NCBI GenBank assembly: GCA_022496205.1
Contig: WTXD01000002.1
Location: forward strand, 434,001-498,000
Origin: Gloeopeniophorella convolvens
Taxonomy: Eukaryota; Basidiomycota; Agaricomycetes; Russulales
Direction of reading: 5' to 3'
DNA: 64,000 bases
Below are positions 35,939 through 45,870 of the stretch, one piece after another. Numbering within the stretch: the first letter of the stretch is position 1; every line of letters starts with the position of its first letter. Under the pieces are notes generated by a model. That model was given only the letters and a program-made list of their open reading frames with translations. It ran no database searches and was not told the DNA's origin. Position numbers and translations under genes: made by a program.

Positions 35939-35944
35939 CGTTTC

Positions 35945-36765
35945 ACAATCGAACTCCACATGGTGACCTGAGGAAGTGCGCAGGGTGCCAGGGCGAACGG
36001 GGCAGTGGTGCTACACGGACCACGCTACAACGATGCAATGGATCGCCACTGCCACGATGGCGCAGCGGCAACGCTGACAGCGCACCGGTACCGGGCTGCC
36101 GAAATCTTGGCTGGGATGATCGTTCGCCTTCATTCCACCTCACTAACAGCGATCCTCCCGTGGCGCGTTTATGACACAGAAACTGCAGGGCTCTGGCATG
36201 CGTGCGACGCGCTCCAGCCAATGAAGCTAGCACTCCTAGTAGGCACTCCTTGAGGTAGGTCCCTTGAAGGTAAGGCGGACTGCGTCACGGGCTTGCAACT
36301 TTGCGCTGTGTACAGACGGTCGATCGATTGGAAACCTGCTGTAAGCATCAATCACCATGATGATCACGGCTCCCTCCGAAAGATTCAGATCATCGGGAAC
36401 AAACCGTCCTGGTGCGTCCGATCGTATACTTGCGTTCAACCCGGAACTTCCTTTATCGTGGTTGCCGGGCTCCTGTCCGAGCAGGTCCGAGCCTGCAGAA
36501 ACGATCGTACGAGAACGTGCCAGGTTGGAGTTGGGTTGGAGTCTGGTTGGAGTGCACAGTGCCACCACCAGCTTCGGGTCTCGCCTAAGTTTATTTTACT
36601 CTGAGATAATCTCATACACTCAAAATACCAACGGCCCTACAACCTAAGTACAGCCACAGCGAACCTTAACTAAGGTGATCTACGTCAAGTCTGGTCCCGG
36701 GGAATACCGAGGGTGCCATCACAAAGCCACCACTCCGATCAGCCTCCATGTACTAGGGGGTGAAC
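35945..36765. other. intergenic, right of the repeat element
   Basis: About 820 bp with no supported gene. A minus-strand frame (36568-36236) contains MVIDAYSRFPID, which weakly recalls retroelement integrase cores, but the surrounding residues do not support it. Confidence 0.35.
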
Positions 36766-38305
36766 TTAGATCTTTGCCTTTGCTAGAGCCTTTGTGTCCT
36801 TTGTCGCGCGAATATTGGCACGCATAACACCTTCTTGGTTTGCTGCAGCGAGAAGCGTGCCATCCCGCGCGTATAGCTGTCAAAAAATAGAGTCAGCATA
36901 TACGGGGGCAGGCTAGTATGTGCAGATGTAATGGGAGATAGCCACTCACCAACCCTGTCCCGTATCCTCGTCCATGGCCGGACACTGGGGAAGTCATCTG
37001 CGGTCCCCGGTCAGGGCGGGCTACTTAGAGGGCTGACAGGCTGCTCGCGTACAACGTATAGGAACCATTCACTACAGTCGAATTCGTGACTGGGACGCTT
37101 GATGAGCGAACACGAATTGAAAGACAATGATCACTTACCTGTAGTACACTAAGCTATGGTCCAGGCTTGACTGAGGTGCAATACAAAGTCATTGAACGAC
37201 TGAGCACGACGTAGTAAGGAAGAGACTTTACCGCCATGCTCAGTGCGTTGGGATCCTTGGGCTCATGGCTTCTCTTGAGTCCTGCACTTGTGATTGCAGG
37301 GCCCATGCTTGAAACCCGAAGGAACGCGAATTAGGAATTAAGGAAGGAAAAGGTGAAAGTAAGAGAGACGCACAAATGGAGGTCAGATATGTACGCCAAT
37401 ATACACTATAACATCCCACGTCAACCGAACGAACCGAAGGAGGTAGGACAGTGAGGTACAACCTTCTGCAATGAGGCAGAATACTTCTGGTCCGTCTTCG
37501 CCTTCATCCAATAGAGGAAAGTCCTGCGACCGTCAGAGCCCACACGCTCGCCCGCATGCTTGACGAGAACTGGACTTTCTTCACGTGCCTGCACGAATGA
37601 CCAGGTCAATCACTAGGACCCACCGGCACACTGGATGCATGTTCGTACTTTGGCATACCCGCGGAGCCACCCTTTTACCGTTTCGGTCCTCTCGTGCTGT
37701 TCCTCAGCCATACGCCTGATGAGGTCTACCTCGTTTGGGCAATTCTCTGGAGGCGTGACAGAGGGCATTTTCCACCAGCGGGACGGTTGCCAGTGTTCAG
37801 GCAACTGGAAGGAGCACATCATAATGAAGACAGGTTTCCCGCCCTGGACCGCGCGCACGAAGCGGGTGGCATACGACCTGCCCTCCCGCACCCGATCCAC
37901 GTAGTAAAGGACTGGGATGGAGGGAGAGACGCCAAGAAGGAAGTATGTCTTCTTCTGTCAGCACCTAGAAATCACAGCCGCACGGAGACACCACATACAT
38001 GCAATGACTGCGATGCACCCAACCTGAATCAGCAAAGAGAGACAACTGAGCACGGGAACATTGGGGCGTACATGCAGAGCAAACTCTGATTTGACGGATT
38101 TGGTCGCGGCAACAAGGCTTTGGGAGATAACCTGACCACCGAACACGCCACGAGCGCGATATGGGAGGTAGAGGCTCCTTGAGCGGAACAGGTTGGTGTC
38201 TATCTGTTCGACATCTAATGCCGACGAGATGTCGAGAGGTTCTGACTGCTCGCGGTCCACAAACTCGGGAATTGTGAGTGCGCTGCGGTGGACATGATGG
38301 GACAT
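36766..38305 (-). CDS. TES1: acyl-CoA thioesterase (TesB/ACOT8 type)
   Basis: Hydrolyses acyl-CoA to free acid and CoA, typically in peroxisomal fatty-acid metabolism. Double hot-dog fold. The N-terminal domain holds VEQIDTNLFRSRSLYLPYRA and GVFGGQVISQSLVAA, then VDRVREGRSYATRFVRAVQ and FIMMCSFQLPE. The C-terminal domain holds FLYWMKAK, then ASSLDHSLVYY (catalytic Asp), WFLYVVREQ, a short exon with SPVSGHGRGYGTGL (Thr/Ser position) and ANQEGVMRANIR (catalytic Gln). All three residues of the Asp-Thr/Ser-Gln triad can be placed. Several introns are short, and the GRGYGTGL exon is under 60 nt. The C-terminus reads ALAKAKI, not a canonical SKL-type peroxisomal signal. The start at 38305 (MSHHVHRS) is preferred over upstream codons because the conserved domain follows within 35 residues. 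Confidence 0.9.
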
Positions 38306-40393
38306 GGTAGGCGAAGAGTCTCCAGATTTATGCCGAGAAGCACAGCTCTTATAAAGTGAAGGGGCCAGAGATCCTAACCTCCAGCATCCACTCCAGCGGC
38401 CGGACGCCCGTCGCGTACGACCTGAACCCACAGGCAATCCCGCTGATATTGAACGTCTGGTATATATACCGCAGCATTTCTAGGCGATTGAGCATATGCG
38501 CCTCAGGCCGACCCTAAAGCCCATGCGAAACCAGGAGGCTACAGTCGAGCCGTCGTCCGTCACCGCCGGTGGACTCAGGCGTAGACTGAGGAAATGAGAG
38601 ACGTCGGTTTTGACCTGCCTTGACGCCCAGGTTTGTTATTGACGATGCGTTGGTCCGTGGATCCGAATCGGGCGCCCGACCCAGCCTGGTAAAGCCAAGA
38701 AAATTCGTCCCGCAGCTAGGCGACTCGATCGAGAGGGCGAAAACCCGCCTAGGTTGACATTGTGCGGCCTCGGGAAAGACTGTCCGCGCAGCGCGTCAGT
38801 GGCGCGGCAAGTATCCCCGGGTCCCCGGTGAGTCACCTCCACTTTGTCATAGTAGCACCGGGGTGGCCACTGGGCGATTGCTTCACCACGATCACTCATC
38901 TGTTTTGTCTATAGCCAACAACGCCCCCACTGCCAAATTCTTCATGCTTACGACTCGTCAAGAGGCAGTAAGGCCGCACTAACATGTACAGCGTGTCGAC
39001 CGCCGGATCGGATCAGATTGGGCTGGACCGGATTGGGTGGTACCAAAGACCCCTTGCGTCGACCAACTCAATAGTTCGGGGGAAACAGCTGAGTGTGGAC
39101 GCGGACACCCCCGCACCAAGGGACATATCACCGACAGTTGACTGACCCAGTCCAAATCCATTTTCCCAGAGCCGGCCTCTGCCACCATGCAGAGCACAGT
39201 GGACCGCCTCCTGACCGGGACCCCTCAAAACGGCTCTGGATAGTCATCAAGCTCAAGGCGGCCGTGGGGAACTTCAGGTCACCGTGGGTTTCACGTGAGG
39301 CCACGACAAAGCGACAAAGCAGATCGGGTTACTCTCCGGGGCAGTCTCTCTGGCACCCATACTTACCACCCATCGCGGTAATGCTTTCTGAATTTTGTGT
39401 GGGTCGACTATCCTCTGATCTATTACCGATCTGGCGCATGGGAGGCGAGAGCCGCGCGCCTGGCAAGACATCTCGGCTCTCCGGGGCACCAATCGCCCTT
39501 GAGCCTTTCGTTATGGCGCTCAAACGACATCCCTCTCAGCGTGATTGCTTTTCTTCTTTTGGCTATCTGGCACGCAGAGCGGCCTCTTTGTGTGCAGGAT
39601 TCCAGTCCGGCTTCAACGTGGCGCTTCGCTCTCGAGGCCAGGCTGGCTCTTGGCACTCGCACGCCGTGCCCACTTTCATCAGCGGCAGCGCTTATGCTCG
39701 AAAGCGGACTACCCTATCTCACACTGTACGATCAATGGCCTCAAAAGATGTTCTACATAAGGCCGACCGTCCTAATACGTAGGCGCTCCTCGTAGACCGC
39801 GCAGGGAGAACTGTTTTTTTTTTTTTAGTAAGGATTAGACCGACGACATCACTCTAGGCGTATACGTCCATGGCATCTCTTCGGAACGATGAGTGGACTG
39901 CACTTAACGGGAAATATTGTATCTTCCACCCAAGGCTCTCGGCGTCAACTGGACCCAAGCGTCGCCTCAGTAGGCATTCCAGACACTCGCCCGTGTTGGA
40001 AAGGATAACAAGAAAGTTATGGTGGTTGTTCTGACCCTAACAAAGAGCTGTAGTCACATTGCGCGTAGCTTCACGTACGTATTCAACGTCTGACACGTGA
40101 TTGCACCTCATATTCGGCGGTGGGATAGCGTTGCGTATCCATGATCCACGAATATGTACAGTACGCTCCATCGAAGATGGGAGCAGACGCAGCTGCCGAC
40201 GGCCGTGTACTGTATATGCACTTGCGCCGCACGCGCTTGATTGAATTCGGGAAGAGATGAAAATAGGATTGAGAATGGGAGTGACGTCATAGGACGACGT
40301 CAACTTACCCCCCGGGTCTCGTGCGCGGAGAGGGAGAGCCTCAAATACGAGGATACCGCAAAGCCCAAGGAACCCAAGCTCCTACCCAACAAT
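38306..40393. other. 2.1-kb stretch without a supported gene
   Basis: A palindromic tatatata box near 38461-38468 probably belongs to the thioesterase promoter. Plus-strand frames at 39093-39782 and 39397-39795 overlap in different registers and have no recognisable domain. A 14-nt T run lies at about 39813. This may be decayed repeat sequence, but I cannot identify it. Confidence 0.35.
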
Positions 40394-41648
40394 ATGAACT
40401 TTCTCTACCGCACACGCCCCGCCTTCAGCAAAACCGCTGCGCTTCGCCGCGCACCGCCAACATGGCGCTCCCCTTACGCTCGCTTCGCGCCCCTGGCCAC
40501 CTACCGCCCCCCGCCGACCCAAATTCTCAAGCTTGCAAATGCCTTCCAGCAGCAGCGCGGCGTGGCCTCATCCGTCTCTGGAAGACCAGGCTCTCAGTCC
40601 GTCTCTCAGGCTGCTCTCAACGTCCGTGAAGAGGTCGGCAACTCCACCACGGACTGGGCAAAAACCATCGCCGGTGGCAACTTCACGCAAGACACCGTTC
40701 AGGTCGACCGCGACACCTTCGTGAGTAACATCATAGTGGGAAAAACACCAGCTGAATCCGAACGTGTTTACCAAAGCTTGGAGTCACGAGCGCCGTCGCG
40801 CACTCTGTGCCCAAGCCATACGTCGTCTTCGGTCTGCTTGGAGGCGTACCGTACCTGGCTGCGTCAGCAGCAACTATTTATCTCGCCCAGAAAGCAGGAC
40901 TGGCGACGTCAGGTCAGTTGATTGACCACTATTGAGAGACACAACTAAGGCAATTTCCGCAGGCATTTATACCAGCATTGACCCTGGCGTGGTGCTCACC
41001 ATTCTTGATCGCGCGCTAAACATCCAAGTGACATACGGCGCAGTCATGCTGTCGTTCCTTGGTGAGTGGCGGCCTTGAGGGTTGTGATTATTGGAGGCGA
41101 ATAGCCATACAGGTGCGCTTCACTGGGGAATGGAGTTTGCGGGCTTTGGTGGCCACAAGGGCTACTCGCGTCTCGCATTGGGCGCGGCGCCGGTGCTCTA
41201 CGCCTGGCCAACGCTCGCTCTTGATCCAACTATGGCACTGGTCGCACAGTGGGTTGGATTCACGGGCCTCTGGTACGCCGATCTGCGAGCCACTAACGCA
41301 GGGTGGAGTAAGTCACTCGCGTGAGGCAGCTCTGGTCGTAGGCTGACCCTCGTTCCAGCGCCAAAATGGTACTCTCAGTACCGGTTCTACCTCTCTATTC
41401 TTGTTGGGACGTGTCTTATTGGCACGCTGGCCAGTATCTCGTATTGGGGCCCTGTGGCCGGCCACGGCTTGCTCACGCACGACCTCGAGCTGATCAGGTC
41501 GCAGAGGCAGCGCACTCATCCTGAGGCAGAGGGGACCGTCCCAGGGGAGGTAGAGGCTGTCAGCACCGGCGAGGCAGGCGACACGTATGTGATGGTGCGG
41601 AAGCACAAGGACGAGAGTGAAGGCAAAAACGACAGTGGCTCCAAGTGA
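40394..41648 (+). CDS. DUF3429 / TMEM69-like membrane protein
   Basis: Predicted mitochondrial inner-membrane protein of unknown function. Five exons (40394-40720, 40777-40912, 40963-41061, 41113-41307, 41359-41648) give 348 residues. Residues 1-60 are rich in Arg, Ala and Pro with almost no acids (FLYRTRPAFSKTAALRR), like a mitochondrial presequence. The DUF3429 core follows, with VPKPYVVFGLLGGVPYLAAS, GALHWGMEFAGFGGHKGYSR, LGAAPVLYAWPTLAL and WVGFTGLWYADLRA, then PKWYSQYRFYLSILVG and a final membrane segment. That is about five membrane helices. The GALHWGMEFAG block is the family hallmark. The C-terminal 60 residues are charged and variable. Confidence 0.88.
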
Positions 41649-42003
41649 AGAAGGATCCCACGCGAAGCTGAACAGTTGAACCCAATCGGCTGTAAGAGTA
41701 GTGTACCATATTTCGCCCAAAAGTGGTGTATGCCCTGTAACCCGGTGAATGTATCCTCGTCCCAATGTCAGAGTTACTTCGTCCAGTTGTGTATAAGTGT
41801 GGTGACAGAGAGAAAGAAAAGACTGGAATATTCTCGGTCGGTGGCACGTGAATGGGATAATTACATATCGACATTACAATTTGGCGCGTCTCTTCACCTT
41901 CCTGCTCTTCCTCACCTCATTTCAGGCTGCACGCAATCGGAGACCCATCGGTCGTCCCTCACCTTGAAATCTTCTGCTTCTCTTCCACTTGGCTACTACC
42001 ATC
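41649..42003 (+). promoter_or_regulatory. AHA1 promoter region with CT-rich leader
   Basis: About 355 bp between co-directional genes. The last 100 bp are pyrimidine-rich (cttcctgctcttcctcacct) up to the AHA1 ATG. No TATA box stands out. Confidence 0.4.
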
Positions 42004-43549
42004 ATGTCTGTCACTCCCATGGCATACAGCACCGCCAACTGGCACTGGAAAAACAAGACGGTGACGCCGTGGGCCAAGGAGTGGTTCGAGCGGGAGCTCG
42101 TCACTATCACCGTCGAGGGACCAGACGGTGCCGTCGTGTCCGTCGAGCGCGTTGTGGAGGTTGACGGCGATGTTGAGCTCGGGCGGAGAAAGTCGAAGTA
42201 CGTGCCAGCCCATCCCTCGGTCTTTTCTTCCCGCCCGGCCTTTATGCCGCCCCATCCGAGCTATCTGTGCACGTCACCAACGAGGGTGGACGGACTCCCC
42301 CTGCGTGCCGGCTCTGACGCATTGGCTAGCCGCTGAACTGCGCGCTCCCGCAGGTTGATCACGATCTACGACTGCAAAGTCGTGCTGAACTGGAAGGGCA
42401 CCGCCACGGACGGCACCGAGGCTACCGGCAAGCTGACCATCCCAGAGGTCTCGCATGAAATTACGCTCGACGGGCTCTCGGATTACGTCGTACGTGGCCC
42501 CGCATGCCGGTTCCCGCGTGCTGCGCCTCACTGAAGTCCGCACACAGTACCAGTGGTCGATCTCGTCGGACGCGCCGCCGGAGGCCGCGCCGCTGCTTGC
42601 GCTCGCGAAGGCGAAGCTCCCGACGGCGCTTGAGGTCAAGTTCGCCGCGTTCCCGGTTGATTTGGTCGAGACGCACGGCAAGGACATCATTGTCGGCTCG
42701 AACGAGCCCAGCCGGACGGGTACGCCCACACCCGCTGCGGCATCGGCGTCGGCGCCGGCGAAGAAGGCCGCTGCACCCGCGCAGAAGATCAACACGGCGC
42801 TTGTTGAGATCGAGGCGACGTTTCATGCGTCCGCGGACGACCTCTTCGCGCTGCTGACAGACGAGAAGCGCATCCCGTCGTGGTCGCGCGCACCGGCGAA
42901 GGTGCGTGCGCTTGTGAGCCGGAACGGCGCGTGCTGATGGGGCGTGGCGCGACACGCGACAGAGTGCAGCTGCGCCGGATACGGAGTATGAACTGTTCGG
43001 CGGCGGCGTCCGGGGCAAGTACATCTCGCTTAAGCCTGGGAAGGAGATCAAGCAGACATGGGGGCTGCAGAGCCCTACCTGGCCGAGCGGTGCGTTTTGC
43101 ATCACGTCCGGCAGAGTGTCCCGGTCTGACGTGTTTTGTGCGTGCAGGCCATGCGGCGACGCTGACGACCACGCTCGATCAGTCGACCGATTCGACCAAG
43201 GTGACGTTCTCGCTTGACGGCGTGCCGACGGGGCTGGAGGACGAGACGCGCCGGAATCTAGAGGGGTACTAGTACGTTGTGCGCATGCTTTGTCGCGGGT
43301 TCATGCGTGCTGATTACGCGCCACAGCGTCCTCGGGTTCAAGTCGATCGGGTACGTACAGCTCGTCCTTGCACCGCCACAGTCATCACCGCCGCCTCCGC
43401 GGCGGGCGAAAGAGAAGGCGCAGGCGAAGGCACCGCCAAAGGCGCCTGCTGTGTCGCCGTTGGTGGTGTCGCTCGGATTTGCGGTGCTCGTGCTGGGAGC
43501 AGCGTTCCTCGCGCCGTACTTCCGTTTGCCGCCCTCTTCTTCTCAGTAA
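42004..43549 (+). CDS. AHA1: Hsp90 co-chaperone Aha1 with C-terminal membrane segment
   Basis: Stimulates the ATPase of Hsp90. Six exons (42004-42197, 42354-42489, 42548-42913, 42963-43089, 43148-43271, 43327-43549) give 389 residues. The N-terminal Hsp90-binding domain begins TANWHWKNKTVTPWAKEWFE and contains LITIYDCKVVLNWKGT and IPEVSHEITLDGL. The second, START-like AHSA1 domain follows an Ala/Pro linker: EIEATFHASADDLFALLTDE, YELFGGGVRGKYISLKPGKE, TLTTTLDQSTDSTKVTFSLD and NLEGYYVLGFKSIG. After the usual end of Aha1 there is a Pro/Lys linker and a hydrophobic helix, SPLVVSLGFAVLVLGAAFLA, then PYFRLPPSSSQ. This predicts a tail-anchored protein. The exon phase is consistent through this segment. 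Confidence 0.92.
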
Positions 43550-44042
43550 TGTGTGTGCGGCAAGGCGCTGAGCGTACGTATGTGTACAGGTTGGGAACTG
43601 TGCTGTAATGGTCATGGTTACGTTTTTGTTTGCGCGGCTTCAAGAGCCACAAGTCGTCGTGTCAAGCTTCAAGCATCAAAGCTGGCAAGGCAGGGTTGAA
43701 GGCGGCTCGGAGTGCGGGTGCGATTGGCAAAGGCGAGAAAGAAAGAGGCGTAACATAGAGTAATGTTGTACAAGGAGAAGCAGCGGTGGTGTAAAATAAC
43801 GTGTTCAGCCGCTTGTGCTGAACATGAAACAATCAAGTCGAGGTTGCGAGCGAGGGGGGATTCGGTTAAATTAGCAGAAAAGTTAAGCGGCGCCACAACA
43901 GAGACAAATTTGTTCGAGTTTGGCGCGAGTAACAGAATCAGGCCGTTGCCGTCGTCGCTCGCCGCCGCTTTCTGCTCTTCGCCGTTCCTCCGCTTTCTGT
44001 CCCTCCTTTGCTTTCCTCTCCCATTCCTTTCGTAATCTACAA
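43550..44042 (+). promoter_or_regulatory. septin promoter with CT-rich leader
   Basis: About 490 bp. The last 75 bp before the ATG are almost pure pyrimidine (ctttctgtccctcctttgct), typical of a strong basidiomycete promoter. No gene is seen. Confidence 0.45.
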
Positions 44043-45367
44043 ATGGCCACCGCCGAAGTCCAGGAGATCCGCGCGACGTCTTACGTCGGTTTCGACTCCA
44101 TCACCCAGCAGATCGAGCACAAGCTCCTCAAGCGTGGTTTCCAGTTCAACGTCATCGTTGTCGGTGCGTCTCCTGCCTGCCCTCCGGCTCCGCCTTGCTC
44201 GCCGAGCGGCTGGTTGGGAACTTGGCAGTTGCTGACGCGGCTGGTTGGGCGGTCAGGCCAGACGGGGCTGGGCAAGTCCACCCTCATCAACACCATATTC
44301 GCGTCGCACCTCATCGACTCGAAGGGCCGGCGCGAGGCGGATGAACCTGTGCGCCAGACCACGGAGATTCAGACGGCTTCCCATGGTACGGGAATCTCTG
44401 GCTGGCACTGTTGGCGCGTCGCTCACACGGTTGCGCAGTCATCATTGAGAACGGCGTGCGCCTCCGCCTTAATATCGTTGATACCCCCGGCTACGGCGAC
44501 CAGGTCAACAATGAGAACTGGTGGGTGGAATTGACGGCGTCTTTTCGCCAGCGGCGCTGACGGGTTGGCAGCTGGGACCCGATTGTGAAATACATCAAGG
44601 ACCAGCACAGCGCGTACTTGCGCAAGGAGCTCACGGCGATGCGGGACCGCTACATCCAGGACACGCGCATTCACTGCTGCTTGTACTTCATCAACCCGAC
44701 GGGCCACTCGCTGCGCCCCATCGACGTGATTGTGATGAAGAAGCTCAGCGAGGTCGTCAACGTCGTTCCAGTCATCGCCAAGGCGGACAGTCTCACGCTC
44801 GAGGAGCGCGAGGCGTTCAAGCAAAAGGTGCGGATTGTGTTTGCGTGCGCTGATCGTCCGGAAAGTTCTCACGGCCGGTCGGGGAACCAGATTCGCGCCG
44901 AGCTGTTCCACCACAGCATCCGCTTGTACCCCTTTGACACTGACGAGTACGACGAAGAGGAAGTACAGCTGAATGAGGGCATCCGGGTACGTGGCATCTC
45001 AATCGTCTCGAGACGTATCTGGATTTAAATGTGATGGGCGGTCAGAACATGATTCCCTTCGCAGTGGTTGGTTCTGAGAGCAATGTGATCATCGGCGGGA
45101 AGGCTGTGCGCGGACGGAAAAACCGCTGGGGCGTTGTGAATGTGGAGGACGAGGCACACTGCGAGTTTGTGTCGCTTCGCAACTTCCTGACGAGGTAAGC
45201 GCTTGTATGCGACTGCGCGCGCGGATGCCGGGGAGCTGACAGGGTCGGGCCGTTTCAGGACGCACTTGCAAGATCTGATCGAAACGACGGCTCAGATTCA
45301 TTACGAAGCGTTCCGCTCGAAGCAGCTGCTTGCACTCAAGGAGAACGCACGGCCACAGCAGGCGTGA
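44043..45367 (+). CDS. CDC10: septin, Cdc10 group
   Basis: GTP-binding cytoskeletal protein that assembles into filaments at the bud neck, septa and hyphal tips. It starts [20 protein letters not shown] followed by [17 protein letters not shown]1 GQTGLGKST begins exactly at the first intron; then come the G3 switch DTPGYGD, the septin unique element region ([20 protein letters not shown]), G4 AKAD in [12 protein letters not shown], and later [37 protein letters not shown] and [20 protein letters not shown]. It ends 30 residues after that without a coiled-coil tail, which is characteristic of Cdc10 rather than Cdc3, Cdc11 or Cdc12. Introns are short and several. Confidence 0.95.
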
Positions 45368-45870
45368 GACACGCTGAGCAGTTGGCCGGGCTGGAGGTTA
45401 GTCAGCGGGCTTGTCAGGAATGATCGGAGGCGGCACGCTGACGCTGAGCTGAATGCAGATAGGTGAAAAACGGCGGGCAGTTGCTCCTGTTGGATACCCG
45501 CGGGTGGTGTGGAGGCCTGTGCGCGCGCGGAGGCTGCGGACGCTCGCTTGATAGGATTCGTATTTTATGATGTTTTCAGTTGGTGCAATAGGAGACGTGC
45601 GCTCGACTTGCCGCTGAAGCGCTGAGCGCTGATGACTGAGTTTCCGGCGAGGTCAGGAGCGATGAGTCAGAGTGCTGACGAGAGAGGTACCGCGGAGACT
45701 CGCGGAGCGGAGATGCGGTGGGCGGAGTCACGGTCCGAGAGCCGAGCTCTGTTCCGACGAGCTTGTCCGAGCCCAGGCGGGCGGTTGTCCCACCCTCGCT
45801 CCTCTTCATATTACCGCCTCCATCCGTGAGCCAACCATCTCCCTTTCCTCCCCTCCTCTCTCCTCCCATC
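45368..45870 (+). promoter_or_regulatory. P4-ATPase upstream region with CT-rich leader
   Basis: About 500 bp between co-directional genes. The part just before the ATG is pyrimidine-rich (tttcctcccctcctctctcc). No other gene is supported. Confidence 0.4.

Larger units (their letters stand above)
33047..35944. mobile_element. 2.9-kb inverted-repeat element with 6-bp flanking duplication
   Basis: A perfect 24-bp sequence at 33053-33076 (begins TATGGAGGCCGGGAGTGG, ends ACAGCT) is repeated as its exact reverse complement at 35915-35938. Immediately outside both ends lies the same hexamer CGTTTC (33047-33052 and 35939-35944), as expected of a target-site duplication. The enclosed 2886 bp encode no recognisable transposase, so it would be non-autonomous. 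It contains a run of degenerate hairpin repeats (33223-34433) and a second, nested TIR element (35111-35827). Terpene synthase and thioesterase genes flank it. I cannot assign a superfamily; 6-bp duplications are rare among DNA transposons. Confidence 0.65.

Noticed and set aside
36236..36568. DAYSRFP-containing peptide resembling a retroelement integrase core
   Set aside because: Only about seven residues fit. The expected flanking motifs (HHCC finger, second Asp, Glu) are absent.
39093..39795. Overlapping plus-strand frames next to a T run, considered as a retroelement remnant
   Set aside because: No reverse transcriptase or recombinase motif, no terminal repeats, and two frames compete. 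There is too little to name it.
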